Positions 31,098 through 43,769 of a DNA stretch of 64,000 nt are shown piece by piece (position 1 is the first letter of the stretch; each line of letters opens with the position of its first letter). A program made the translations under genes and the position numbers. The notes beneath the pieces were generated by a model. It saw only the letters and a program-made list of their open reading frames with translations, did no database searches and was not told the DNA's origin. The DNA comes from Siniperca chuatsi (taxonomy: Eukaryota; Chordata; Actinopteri; Centrarchiformes; Sinipercidae), in NCBI RefSeq assembly GCF_020085105.1, contig NC_058058.1:1630751-1694750 (forward strand), written 5' to 3'.

Positions 31098-32276
31098 TTG
31101 GACACATACAGTCGATGTCTTCACAGGTCCAGAATGTTGGACCCGATCTGCATTGGACGTATGGTAAACCTACCTGAATCTGACATTCACCAATTACTTT
31201 TTTTAAAAGCGAGATCTGATCTGAAGGGGGCTCGAGGCACAGCCAGACCTGACACGAATAGAAAGCGACAACACCAGCACCGGCAGCAGCATGATGAGCT
31301 ATCAATTAACAAGCAGCCGTGGTCAAAAAGAGCAGCAATACTTTATACTAATAATAATGTCCTGAATCAGAGAAACTCATTTCTAAAATATTATATTTTT
31401 ATATGCTTCAAAGACTAATTTATATAACTAATTAAAATCCTGTTTTCACCTCCTGGACCAGCAGATAGACAGAAGATACATTTCTGTACCAAACCAAATC
31501 AAAGAAATAGTGATTAATAGTCAATTTTTAAATAAAGGTTATTGATTTCCTAGAATACTTTGTCCTGCTGTAATTATGACGTACTGCAAAGCTATTTATC
31601 ATCTACACATAACAAGTAATTCCATGTCTCCTACTATTAACCAACCACAGCATGGAAAGTCTTAACAGCAGAGGACCCAGGATGGAGCCTGGGGGGATGC
31701 CAACATTATAATTGACAGTAGCTGATGAATGTTGACCAAGTGAGACAACATCACGTCTGCCTGACAGATAAGGACTGAACCAGTTTAACACTGTGACACA
31801 GAAGGCAACATGTCTCTGCAGTCGATGTAGACATTTACTGTAACTTACTCTTCTAATGACAGCAATTAAATATTAAATATATATTTAATATTTTCTTATA
31901 ATCTATATTTAATCTCAGGTCTTTTACAACATTAATCATGTTTGGTCCAGTGTTTTGAGTAAAAAAGGTAAAATTAACTTTCTGTAAAATTAAGTAAGTT
32001 GTCTGTATTCTCTTTATTGACCTAATGCTGTTTTCATGCTGCCGGCCTCGCCAGATCTCTCTTGAAAAACAATTTATCACAATAAGACGTTCACATGATT
32101 TAGTAAATGTTAAAGGAAAGATTTTCTTTACTTAAAAAGCTGAATTTGTAAATACTACACGGCATCCTGAGTTTCAGTTAATCAACATGAGGATGATTCA
32201 AACAGCCAGCTGTCCCAGCACTGAGGAGGAAACACCATGATATGTTGAGGACAGCTACAGTTCACTGACTCTGTGT
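31098..32276. other. VA2-VB2 spacer
   Basis: Shared spacer with the LINE RT remnant on the - strand at 31603-31791. This is the empty counterpart of the ERV site (ataaggactgaacc near 31771). Confidence 0.6.
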
Positions 32277-32378
32277 GTTTGCATATCTGTCCTGCCTCTC
32301 TGCTCCCAGCCGTTAAGAGGCCAGTGTTGATCAGTGGCTGTCCAGGCCTTTCAGAGCCACTGACACGCCGGCAGCACA

Positions 32379-32958
32379 ATGATGATGTCACTGATTCCAC
32401 TGCTGGCCACCCTGGGGCTCCTTGTTCAGAGTGAGACTCTCTTCTGAAAACTTTGCTTCAGGATGCAACCAGGTTCACCACAATGATGTTCTGCTGTGAT
32501 GGAGAAACACTGAGACGAGCAGCATTTACCTTCTTCCATCTATTCTCCATGTTAAAGAAATGAGACTCTTCTGTTTGGATGCTGATCATCTTTCTCCAAG
32601 CTGGATTTGTCTCAATAACCCTTCTCCTCATTTTCATGTTTTCCAGGTTCATCAGGACAAATCGTCCTGACTCAGTCTCCTGGATCTCAGTCTGTTGTTC
32701 CAGGACAGACTGTCTCTCTCAGATGTAAAACCAGTTCAAGTGTTAGTAGCAGTGGTTACAGCTACCTCCACTGGTACCTTCAGAAACCTGGAGAAGCTCC
32801 TAAACTCCTGATTTATTACGCTACAACCCTTCAGTCTGGAGTTCCAGGTCGTTTTAGTGGAAGTGGATCTGGGACTGACTTCACTCTGACCATCAGTGGA
32901 GTTCAGGCGGAAGATTCAGGAGTTTACTACTGTCAGCAGGGTCGCAGCTACCCGTTCA
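32379..32958 (+). CDS. IgL V gene VB2
   Basis: Leader exon 32379-32430, whose last base is A, not G, giving Ser at the splice codon; donor GTGAGA is intact. V exon 32647-32958 is open: [11 protein letters not shown]..., CDR1 [37 protein letters not shown]. Both Cys and the Trp are present. The coding region looks functional, but the RSS spacer is only 9 bp, so rearrangement is expected to be poor. Confidence 0.9.
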
Positions 32959-32983
32959 CACAGTGATACGTCGTACAAAAACC
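32959..32983 (+). other. VB2 recombination signal with 9-bp spacer
   Basis: CACAGTG 32959-32965, atacgtcgt (9 bp), ACAAAAACC 32975-32983. All other V segments here have 12 bp. Confidence 0.9.
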
Positions 32984-33044
32984 TCCCTCAGCTGGAGAGG
33001 AACTGATCTGACTCAACAGCTGCACTGAAACTAAAACAACAGAG

Positions 33045-34670
33045 GTTTGACAGCAACACATTTATTAATAAAGACAATGAATACTTCTCTAAGTCTAAAC
33101 GCACATAGCAAGGATGTAATTTTATCATTATAGATATGTAAAATTTAAATAAACAGCACTTTTTGACAGCAACATTTTGAGTAAACATTTACATTTTTCT
33201 TTGTAAACAGCAAACTCAGTTCAGATTAACAAAAAATTGAAATGTAAGAAAAAAACTATTAAAAATAATTTGGTACTGATATCAGTGTTGCAGTCAAATA
33301 AAAAATTCTAAGACAACAAAATAAACTTTACCTGAAACATGTTATCCAACAAAAACAGTTTAGTGGTTGGTGCATTTGATTCATATAATTTCAGTATTGT
33401 GTGTTCAAACATACTGTTACTGCTGACAGTCAAATTCCCAACCATCAGCTGTTCCTCCTCCACCCTCTCAAACTAAAGCTGTCCCGTCTGGTTCAGTCCA
33501 AACACAGACACACACTACACTTGTTCTGCTCTGTCATCTAACACATCATGGCTGCCAGCTTTTTACAAATGAGCTCCAGTCTTCTAGCACTGACATGTAG
33601 CGAGGAACACAGCAAGGACGGCCTTTGATAGCACTTTAACTTGTTTCAGTGCGTGAACCCCTCCTATAGTCAGGACATTTACATGGTAATGTTTTAGGGG
33701 TTGAAGCTGAGGACCAAATGTGGTTGACATCATTTCATGCTCAGTTTTTGCTAGTCATGTTTATTCCCAAGATATAGCATGTAAAAATGATCTTCCTCAA
33801 CTATCTTCACTAAAATAAAAATATGTATATGCAAAACTTTAAAAGACTAATTGACATATTTGGGATCACCACAGCACGAGAGTGTGACCTGATTGGAAAC
33901 ACTGTCATGTTGACTTTCTGATAAGTTGAGAAAAGCTGGCTTTGGAATCTAACTGCTGCTCTGAGACAATGTCAAGTTCAGCTGAGTTACTGAATATCTG
34001 ACAGTCAATCTAATTATTCAATCATATAATTTCTCTGAAAAATCATCAGCAAGCAATGACATCGTCCTCGTGATCTCATCCAGAAAAGAGATGACTCATG
34101 GTGGATTTTATCAATCAGCTGTTAACATTATGTCAACATCAAGACACCAGACATGTATTTATTTAATAATAACACACGTAAAAATGTTTTATTTTCTAAT
34201 AATGATATCTTTATTGTCATGAAATTTTAAAAACATAAGCATTATAGGAGCAAACAGCACTAATAAAATATATGATTATCCACATTAAACAGATACACAG
34301 TGTTGCAGAGTTGCTGAATTTCTCTTTATGCTGAAGATATCCAACTTTATATTTCTGATCCTGAAAATTCTTCAAGCTTCAGCAGATTTCTGTCCCTCAA
34401 ACAACATATTTTAGTTTAAGAGCTCTGGCTATGAATGCAGATGACAAAATTGTTACTATACGAACTGTATATTCATGCACATATGTAGTATATACATGTG
34501 TAAATACATAGAACAATATGAACAAATACATTTTTAATTTCCATGTGGAGTGAGCCCAGACAGAATTTGTTTACAAGATCCAGTGTAAAGGAGCAGATGT
34601 TTCAGTCCATGAGGAATTTTTTCTGGCCTGACGCTGAAGAAGGCCACATGTCGAAATGCGTTGGTTTGAC
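33045..34670. other. Segment without counterpart in other units
   Basis: Begins within the VB2 3' flank and ends inside VA3. It holds an RT-like remnant (YAEDIQLYIS-type reading near 34330-34370) and a repeat motif (gaagaaggccacatgtcg, about 34640) seen in vertebrate interspersed repeats. No gene. Confidence 0.55.
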
Positions 34671-34957
34671 AAAGCAGTGCAGCTGGGACAAAGTGTCTCT
34701 ATTGACTGTAAGGCCAGTCCAAAAGCTACTCACCACACTGGTTCACAATACTACCTGGCCTGGTACCATCAGAAAACTGGAGAAGCTCCTAAACTTCTGA
34801 TCTACCTAACATCGGACAGATTTTCTGTCCAGATTCAGTGGAAGTGGAGCAGGGAATGGAGTTGACTTCACTCTGACCATCAGTGGAGTCCAGGCTGAAG
34901 ATGCAGCAGTTTACTACTGTCAGAGTGAACACAACATCAACAGTCAGTGGTTGTTCA
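34671..34957 (+). pseudogene. IgL V pseudogene VA3
   Basis: Starts abruptly in framework 1 (equivalent to AKAVQLGQ); leader, promoter, intron and the first V codons are absent. About 8 nt are lost in framework 3 (near 34826), shifting frame before the second Cys. The RSS (34958-34985) is intact. The type-X flank follows. It cannot encode a V domain alone but could still serve as a sequence donor or rearrangement target. Confidence 0.9.
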
Positions 34958-34985
34958 CACAGTGAAAAAGCATTGTACAAAAACC
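34958..34985 (+). other. VA3 recombination signal
   Basis: Consensus heptamer and nonamer, 12-bp spacer. Confidence 0.9.
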
Positions 34986-37640
34986 TCCCTCAGTCAGACT
35001 GAACAGAAACTGAACTGCTTGCTGCAGCTGGAAGCTACTGCAGAGACTGATACAGTTCACTGAGGACACACACACACATGTTTGTTTCACTGACCCCGTG
35101 TGGGACAGTCACTGACATAATGCTTTCCCTAGCCCCTTACCCTAACCATCACCGTAACCTAATTGTAACCTGTACCCTAAAACCAAGTCTTAACACTCAA
35201 AAAGCCGTCTCCACCCACGGGGACCTCAATTTCTGTCCCCACAGTGACCCTATGGGTTAGTATGCAATCAGGATAAAGTCCCCACTGGGATATAAAAACA
35301 AGAAACACACACATACCAGTTTTCCTCCTGAAGTTCAAACAGTCCACCTTAACAACCTGAAGAGACACAAACCAAATTCACAACATGTGAAACATCAACG
35401 TCCACACATCACACTGAAATCTCAGGACACTGAAGCTCCATATCTGCAATGCAACAAATGTTTTCTGTGGCAGAAACACTGACGCTTCATAAACATAATG
35501 TATTCTGTGCCACAATCCATACAGTACATGTCACTGAACAAGCTGACTGACGAAAGCCAGAAAATTTAATTTAGGTTTGGACACATACAGTAGGTGTCTT
35601 CTCAGGTCCAGAATGTTGGACCCAATCTGCATCAAACCTGTGGCAGCATGGTGGCTCAGTGGTTAGCGTTGTCCCTGTCAACGTCACAGCAAGAAGGTCC
35701 ACGAGCCAACAGCTGCAAAGTTCCTCCACCCAAGTCAAACTCAGCATTTTGTAAAGGAAAAAAGGGAAGAAATTAATGTGAACTGGTTATTTTCTGGTTC
35801 TGTGAACTTAGTTCAAAATTGTGAACTAAGAATGTGAACTAGTTCATTTTAATCTGTGTGAACTGAGCGTTGAGCGAACTCTTCTGAAGTTTGACCTTGC
35901 ACAACACTGGGTACTTGTACCCCATGGGGTACTTCTGCAGTTACCAGGGGGTACGTGGAAAGATTGCGAAGTAGCTCAACTAATTTGAAAAAACAGAAAT
36001 TATGATTTGATTAAAAGAATATATTCACATATTAAGGCAGCTGTAACACCTGAACACTACTGTACCTGTCACAATTATGTAAGAGTGCATGAAAACTAGT
36101 TAGCAAGCGAGCACAGAAGTATAAACAGGTAGCTAAAAGTAATGGATAAACGGTTGGAACATCCAGCTACACTCTAAGTGGTAGAATGATGGCTGACCAA
36201 ACCAACCTTAACAGTGACACTTCAATTGTATGAAAAAAATATTGTAATAATATCCACTTATATATAATCAATAGTGTTACACATTTGGTACATGATAGGT
36301 GGGAATCGATGAGGTGGTACGTGAGTTCAACTGACAGGGCTGTGGGGGTACCTTAGACCAAAAAGGTTGGAAACCACTGGTGTATGTGACCATAAACCTG
36401 ATGTGATTTGACCTATCTGATCTTGACATGCATAAATTACTGCCTGAAAAAGAGAGATCCGATCTGAAGGGGGCCCGAGCACAGCCAGACCCGACCCGAA
36501 TAGACCCTAATAGAGAGATAACACCAGCACCGGCAGCAGCATGATGAGCTATCAATTAACAAGCAGCCGTGGTCAAAAAGAGCAGCAATAATTTAGACTA
36601 ATAATAATGTCCTGAGTCAGAGAAACTCATTTCTAAAATATTATATTTTTTATGCTTCAAAGACTAATTTATATAAATAATAAAAATCCTGTTTTCACCT
36701 CCTGGACCAACAGATAGACAGAAGATACATTTCTGTACCAAACCAAATCAAAGTAATAGTGATTCAATAGTAAACAATTTTTAAATAAAGGTTACTGTTT
36801 TCCTAGAATACTTCGTCCTGCCGTGATTATGACGTACTGCACAGCTGTTTATCATCTACACGTAACAAGTAATTCCATGTCTCCTACTATTATCCAACCA
36901 CAGCATGGAAAGTCTTAACAGCAGAGGACCCAGGATGGAGCCTGGGGGGACGCCATCATTTATATTGGTAGTAGCTGATGAATGTTGACCAAGTGAGACA
37001 ACATCACATCTGCCTGACATATAAGGACTGAACCAGTTTAACACTGTGACACAGAAGGCAACATGTCTCTGCAGTGGATGTAGACAATTACTGTAACTTA
37101 TTCTACTAATGACAGCAATTACAATCTAAATATATATTTGATATTTTCTTTTAATCCATATTTAATCTCAGGTCTTTTACAACATTAGTATTGTTTTGTC
37201 CAGTGTTGTGAGTAAAAAAGGTCAAATTAACTTTCTGTAAAATTAAGTAAGTTGCTTAAAAACTACTTTTCAGTTTCAATTACCTGAATGTGCACCTTCA
37301 CTGTAGATTCTGTATGATTTGTAATGTAGCGTGTGTCAGCTGTCTTGGCCTATTTATGTTGTCTGTATTGTCTTTATTGACCTAATGCTGTTTTCATGCT
37401 GCCCTCTTGGCCAGATCTCTCTTGAAAAACAGTTTATCACAATAAGACATTCACATGATTTAGTAAATGCAAAAGGAAAGATTTTCTTGACTTAAAAAGC
37501 TGAATTTGTAAATACTACACAGCATCCTGAGTTTCTGTTAATCAACATGAGGATGATTCAAACAGCCAGCTGTCCCAGCACTGAGGAGGAAACACCATGA
37601 TATGTTGAGGACAGCTACAGTTCACTGACTCTGTGTGTTT
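34986..37640. repeat. VA3-VB3 spacer (type X)
   Basis: CA-tract insertion (about 35085-35300), truncated SINE (35640-35695) joined to a 5'-truncated hAT element (to 36379), and LINE RT remnant on the - strand (36856-37044). No gene. Confidence 0.6.
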
Positions 37641-37738
37641 GCATATCTGTCCTGCCTCTCTGCTCCCAGCCGTTAAGAGGCCAGTGCTGATCAGTGGCTG
37701 TCCAGGCCTTTCAGAGCCACTGACACGCCGGCAGCACA

Positions 37739-38318
37739 ATGATGATGTCACTGATTCCACTGCTGGCCACCCTGGGGCTCCTTGTTCAGGGTGAGACTCT
37801 CTTCTGAAAACTTTGCTTAAGGATGCAACCAGGTTCACCACAATGATGTTCTGCTGTGATGGAGAAACACTGAAACGAGCAGCATTTACCTTCTTCCATC
37901 TATTCTCCATGTTAAAGAAATGAGACTCTTCTGTTTGGATGCTGATCATCTTTCTCCAAGCTGGATTTGTCTCAATAACCCTTCTCCTCTTTTTCATGTT
38001 TTCCAGGTTCATCAGGACAAATCGTCCTGACTCAGTCTCCTGGATCTCAGTCTGTTGTTCCAGGAAAGACTGTCTCTCTCAGATGTAAAACCAGTTCAAG
38101 TGTTTATAGTAATGGTTACAGCTGGCTTCACTGGTACCTTCAGAAACCTGGAGAAGCTCCTAAACTCCTGATTTATACAGCTTCAACCCGTCACTCTGGA
38201 GTTCCAGGTCATTTTAGTGGAAGTGGATCTGGGACTGACTTCACTCTGACCATCAGTGGAGTTCAGGCTGAAGATTCAGGAGTTTACTACTGTCAGCAGG
38301 GTGACAGCTACCCGTTCA
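37739..38318 (+). CDS. IgL V gene VB3
   Basis: Leader 37739-37790, V exon 38007-38318. Open frame: [26 protein letters not shown]1 [42 protein letters not shown]. All key residues are present. The RSS heptamer is CACAGCG, a change at position 6 that normally weakens RAG cutting. Coding is intact; rearrangement competence is doubtful. Confidence 0.9.
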
Positions 38319-38346
38319 CACAGCGATACAACGTCGTACAAAAACC
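38319..38346 (+). other. VB3 recombination signal, mutated heptamer
   Basis: CACAGCG 38319-38325, 12-bp spacer, ACAAAAACC 38338-38346. Confidence 0.9.
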
Positions 38347-38869
38347 TCCCTCAGCTGGAGAGGAACTGATCTGACTCAACAGCTGCACTGAAACTAAAAC
38401 ATTAGAAGCTTCTCTGAAAGAAAACTCATGATTGTCTTAAAAAGTTATATTTTTATTGTGGAAATATTTTTCATAGAATTCAGCAGAGTATTTTATTATT
38501 ACTGACTAACAGTGTTTGAGACATTATCACACTGTTACAGTTTACTCAAACACTGTTTTACAGCAAAGTTTCAATCAGGAAAAAAATGTTTCAACAAGGA
38601 ACTGTAACACAAAACTCTGAATAATTTGTTCTGGAGAAAATGTTTAATCTTTGTCCGATTTGTTGAGGCGACCTCTTTTTTCAGACTCACTGAGAATACT
38701 GAATTAGTCAAGAAGAAACCAGAATGTAACACAAAGTAAGCAGAGAATTCAAACTGAAGGATAAATAGGTTAATTAGCTATTTAACACATTCAAGAAATG
38801 CATACAAACAACAAAACAACACTTTAAAACAGTAATGTTTTCTTTAAACCCAAAACATTTTACACTATT

Positions 38870-39720
38870 GACGAAGCAGAGATATACACTCAGTGTCCAC
38901 TTTATTAGGTACACCTGTAAAGCCTAATGCAATCCAATAGAAGTTTACTTTCATAGTCTTCTTCAGTTTCAAGTTATGTATTGTCATATACACAACAATT
39001 ACAGTGAAGCAGTCATTGGCAATTGTCTTTTTTAATTAATATTTTTAGTTCTCAGACTCCCTCCATGAACGCTCAAACAACATGTATAAAAAGAAAATCA
39101 TGCAAGTAAAAGATAATCAAAGACATAAAATAGCGTAGAAGTAAAAATATAGCAATATAATATTATATATGTATATAGTATATATAATATAATACAATGA
39201 AACAAAATGTAATACTGTGGTAAGGAGGTGTACAGTAATGATAAAATGAATGAACTGTAATGCATGGGCTGATAAAAACAGGATTTTAGACAGATATTGA
39301 TGAAGCAGAGATATACACTCAGTGTCCACTTTATTAGGTACACCTGTAAAGCCTAATGCAATTCAATAGAAGCTTTCTGCCATAAAGTCTACCTCAGTTT
39401 CAAGTTATTTATTGTCAAATACACAACAATTACAGTGAAGCAATTAATATTACTAATATTTTTAGTTCTCAGACTCCCTCCATGAACGCTCAAACAATAT
39501 GTATAAAAAGAAAATCATGCAAGTAAAAGAGAATAAAAGATATAAAATAGTGCAAAAGTAAAAATATTGGAGTATAATATGATATATATAGTATATATAA
39601 TATAATACAATGAAATATAAAATTATACTGTGGTAGGCAGGTATACAGTAATGATAAAATGAATAAACTGTAATGTATGGGCAGATAAAAACAGGATTTT
39701 AGACAGGCAGTGCACTCATG
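38870..39720. repeat. 429-bp tandem duplication with Tc1-like MITE ends
   Basis: Two copies (from 38870 and from 39299) each start ga[c/t]gaagcagagatata and include gtgtccactttattaggtac, a Tc1-type terminal sequence common in fish. VB4 (about 48500) and VB5 (about 55355) flanks have one copy. Confidence 0.75.
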
Positions 39721-39729
39721 TATAGGTAG

Positions 39730-39734
<5 letters not shown>

Positions 39735-39793
<59 letters not shown>
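39735..39793. repeat. (AT)n microsatellite
   Basis: About 58 bp of alternating AT. Confidence 0.95.
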
Positions 39794-39795
<2 letters not shown>

Positions 39796-40230
39796 AGAAA
39801 AAGCTAAATGAAAGAGTGGAGAAGCATATCAAATGCAGATGCTTCGGTGCACCAGTGCTCACTGATCTGTTTGGATCTCCACCACCATCTCCATAAGACC
39901 AAATGATATAATATAAACTCTCATCTTCAGATCTGTGTAGTGACGTCTCTGACTGTCTCTGATGCTGTATGTCCTTTAGTTGGTGTTTCTCTCTACCTGC
40001 TGTACTCAGGTCTGTCTGATCTCAGTCAGATGACCTGATTAATAAAGGTTGTATATATAACTGAGGGAACATCTTGTGGAGGAGGTGTTCATCCCTCCAG
40101 TAGAGCTCCACAGACTTGGCAAGGAGCCCTGAAGCTGTTCTGGAGGCTCGTGGTGGCCTGACTCCATACTAACACACTTCATGCTGCCTTTTCCTGTCAG
40201 TTGTTACCCATCTTTATATATACTATATTT

Positions 40231-40278
<48 letters not shown>

Positions 40279-40928
40279 ATATGTATGTATGTATGTATGT
40301 ATGTGTGTATGTAATATGTAAATCAGTAAAAATAAAATTCTTTCCTTTTGTCATCTCTTTTATTTGTCTTTGCAGTTGAACTCTTCAGCAGAAGCAGTAT
40401 GTAAATATTTCCAGGGTTAAATATGAAGATCACACTCTTCTTGTGTCTTTCTAGGCTGATGATATTCTGCTTTTTATTTCAGATGTTTAAAATATTTTTC
40501 ATACTTATTTAAAAGAGATGATTCGATGATTAGATTAACGTTTTCCTACCATGTGATTTTGTTCCGAAGGTTTATTATTACAGAAAAATCTGTAATGACT
40601 ATAGGAGAATATAGTTTCAGTCATGAAGGCATTCATATCAATTGTGACAAAACATTTTGGCCTTATACTACAACCATCACTGGTTTGGACTAATCAAACA
40701 ATAGTGACGAGTTTTGTCTGACTGTATAAAGTCTCTTAATATAAAGTATGTATGGCTATACATTATGTAATGTTACTCATTCTTCCTAAAGTCATCATGG
40801 AGAAATTACAACATTTTTGTGAGCTCAGTTTTTGTCTGGATTTCATACAGTCAGTGTTACCATTTAAAGAAACTCATTCAGCCACTATGATATAAAAAAA
40901 TGAAACCAACTGATTTGATGAAAACGTC
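39794..40928. other. Pre-C2 spacer
   Basis: Same content as the C1 counterpart: (TG)n/(TATG)n at 40237-40310 and a YADDILLF-type RT scrap near 40450. No gene. Confidence 0.55.
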
Positions 40929-41085
40929 TTTATTATCTGGAAACATTGAAATTATATTGAAACATTGCAACAAGCTAGTAAATATTGTTATTGAAACATG
41001 TCAAATAAAAGAGAGAGACAGTTGCAGAGTGCAGAGTGAGAGCAGTATCAGAGTTAAACCAGTAGCAGAGTCCCAGTGAGTCAGG

Positions 41086-41417
41086 TCAGGACTGGGGACA
41101 CTGGTCTCTCCTCAGCGTCTCTGAGAGCGGAGTCTGGGAGCCCTGGGTGGCCTCACAGGTCACAGAGCCCACCTTCCTCCACTGGTCTGCAGGGAGCCTC
41201 AGGGTGCTGCTCCAGCTGTAGTGGCCGTCCTTCTCCAGCACCCTGGGCTCCTGCTCTCCTCCCAGCTGCTGCTGCTGCTGCTGCTGCTGCCGTCCACCTT
41301 CCAGGCCAGACTCCAGTCTGAGGGGAAGCCCTTGTTGGCCAGGCACATGAGCGTGGCCTTCCCCTGCTGCAGCTCCTCGCTGGAGGGGCAGCACCGTCAG
41401 GGTGGGACGGACATCAC
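41086..41417 (-). pseudogene. IgL constant exon C2, frameshifted
   Basis: Near-identical to C1 but 2 nt shorter in a G-run (about 41386-41391) and 1 nt shorter near 41242. Between the two sites, roughly codons 12-55, the frame is wrong, removing the first Cys and the Trp. The C-terminal third ([12 protein letters not shown]... to RDQCPQS) is in frame. Both indels lie in homopolymers, so sequencing error is a real alternative. Acceptor, phase and polyA signal are intact. Confidence 0.85.
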
Positions 41418-42309
41418 CTAGGAGACACCAATCAGCTTAGAGGACAGGGACCACACAGCTGTCAATCAAACACCAGCAACTTGGACACCTTTACTGTGTG
41501 AGAGTGGATTTTCTCCTTTAAGGAGTTTCTGTCAGATGGTTTTTCTGCTCCACCAGTCACTCACTCACACATTGTTTCACTTCCCTTTAAGAAAGCTCTC
41601 ATGCATATGAGCACAGAAAGACTCCTCATATGACCTGAAAGACATCAAACTACACTGGAAATAAAAGAACCGTATTTTAAACTTTAAAATACAAAAAAAC
41701 ACGTTTTTTATATTATTTGAAGAAAACATCGAAATCCAGTTTGAATATATTTTTCAGTCATCTATGATTTCATTCAAAGTCCTGCTACATTTATACAAAC
41801 ATATTTACTGTCAAACTGTCAAAAGGGCAAAAGTTAATCAGATGCACTGTTAAAGGACATTATCAGACAACAATAACCGACGACCAGGTAAACTGTTCAT
41901 CAGACAGATTTAAAAATACAAATAGCATCAGAGAATTGTCGACATTATTTCAAACTGAGGATAAAAGACAATTTGAGCCATTTTAGACGATCAGAGATTT
42001 GGCAACATTTTTATCTTCATTCACGCTTTTCAAAATAATTTTTACTCAACTTCAAAGCAGTTTGAAAAGGAGAATTAAAGTGTTGTTTAATCTTTCCTAC
42101 AGTCCAAGCTGTTCACATTTCACAAATGAAATGGAACATTTAAAGAGAAGTTTAGTAAAGCTGCTTTGAGTTCAACTTTGTGGTTAAAGAGGAGAAATGA
42201 ACAATAAGACTGAGTCTATAAAGAAATTTATATCTACTACAAATGTTCAGACACAGAAATTAAAACCTAAACTGATGATACGATATTTAATATTTGTGCA
42301 GAAACTTAC
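41418..42309 (-). other. J3-C2 intron
   Basis: Close copy of the J2-C1 intron. No gene seen. Confidence 0.6.
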
Positions 42310-42347
42310 TTCCAAGCTCCAGTCTGGTTCCTCCACCAAAAGTCCAC
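42310..42347 (-). CDS. IgL J segment J3 (a-type)
   Basis: Translates [12 protein letters not shown] with a GTAAGT donor. RSS 42348-42386: CACAGTG, 23-bp spacer, ACAAAAACC. It is the first of two J segments before C2. Confidence 0.92.
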
Positions 42348-42679
42348 CACAGTGATACAAACTGATTGAGTCGTCGTACAAAAACCTCTCACTGCAGAGA
42401 GACACGGCTCTCTGACTTTGTCTGACAAAAGTCCTCAAGTTTCAACTTTAATCTAAAAATCGAAATGCACGACTTCTCTGCTCCGAGCAATTTCAGTCAT
42501 TACATTCATGATTTAATTTATAATACAAAACTGCACTTTGGTTTTTTAGACAACACTGCATGGCAAAATTTGGAAGTTAAGATACATAATCGCATATTTC
42601 AATTTCTAGAGAAAAATATAATTGCAGAAAAGGAAATGTTTCTCATGAATTAATGAAATACATCAAAAATTTAACTTAC

Positions 42680-42717
42680 TTCCAACATCCAGTCTGGTTC
42701 CTCCACCAAAAGTCCTC
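42680..42717 (-). CDS. IgL J segment J4 (b-type)
   Basis: Translates [12 protein letters not shown], the same type as J1. RSS 42718-42756 with 23-bp spacer. 370 bp from J3, which fits an old local duplication of the J segment and its flank. Confidence 0.92.
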
Positions 42718-43259
42718 CACAGTGATACAAACTGATTGAGTCGCTGTACAAAAACCTCTCACTGCAGAGAGACACGGCTCTCTGACTTTGAACACAACAA
42801 ACTCAACATAAACACTTCCTGTTTTTAAAGAATGAACTATTTCATATTATATTGATCAAACAGGGACACAATTTTCAGAATTAATCACATTTTAATGTGT
42901 TTTTTCCTTTATTTAAATGTGACATTTTAATTATTTTAACATTAAATTAAACCAAAAAAAGACACTCTTAAAGAAAATGTATCTGCAGTCATCAAAACCA
43001 ATCCACATGAAAATGATCACTGACACATTACTAATCAATACTTTGGAAAATGTATTGATCCATTGAGAAACAGCATCGTCAGAGTAATCCAAGTCCCTGC
43101 TGGAGTCAGTCAGAGCATTTCCATAGAGAGCCACTTTGCATCAGCAGCACCATGCTCCAGTGCTCTGGGAGAGTTTATAGTCCTGAGAGTTGAACACTGG
43201 ATGACTGACAGCTGTCCTTCATGACAACAGAAGCCACAGAAATCCTCCTCATCAAAAAC

Positions 43260-43741
43260 ATGACTTTGCTCTCCGTCCTCATCTGGACTCTCCTCTGCTT
43301 CACTCAGGGTGAGGAAAATCATTTTTCTGTGATGTGAAAATCATTTGGAGTGTAGCTGAGTTTCACCTCACCGTCTCATGTCCCGTGTTTCTTCTCTCTC
43401 CTCAGGGTCTGTTGGACAAAATGTTGTCTTGACTCAGCCAGCAGCCAAAGCAGTGCAGCTGGGTCAAAGTGTCTCTATTGACTGTAAGGCCAGTCCTAAA
43501 GTTGCTCTCTACTCTGGTTCACAATACCACCTGGCCTGGTACCAACAGAAAACTGGAGAAGCTCCTAAACTTCTGATCTACAGAACATCGGAAACATCTT
43601 CTGGAATCTCCTCCAGATTCAGTGGAAGTGGAGCAGGGAATGGAGTTGACTTCACTCTGACCATCAGTGGAGTTCAGGCTGAAGATGCAGCAGTTTACTA
43701 CTGTCAGAGTTATCATGCTATCAACAGTCAAGCTGTGTTCA
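43260..43741 (+). CDS. IgL V gene VA4
   Basis: Leader 43260-43308, V exon 43406-43741, open. [17 protein letters not shown]..., CDR1 [18 protein letters not shown]2 [22 protein letters not shown]. All invariant residues are present. RSS 43742-43769. Type-Y flank follows. Confidence 0.93.
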
Positions 43742-43769
43742 CACAGTGAAAAAGTGTCGTACAAAAACC
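43742..43769 (+). other. VA4 recombination signal, 12-bp spacer
   Basis: Consensus heptamer and nonamer. Confidence 0.92.

Noticed and set aside
39098-39343. Tyr/Leu-rich - strand ORFs near 39.1 kb and 48.7 kb
   Set aside because: AT-rich repeat translation without homology.
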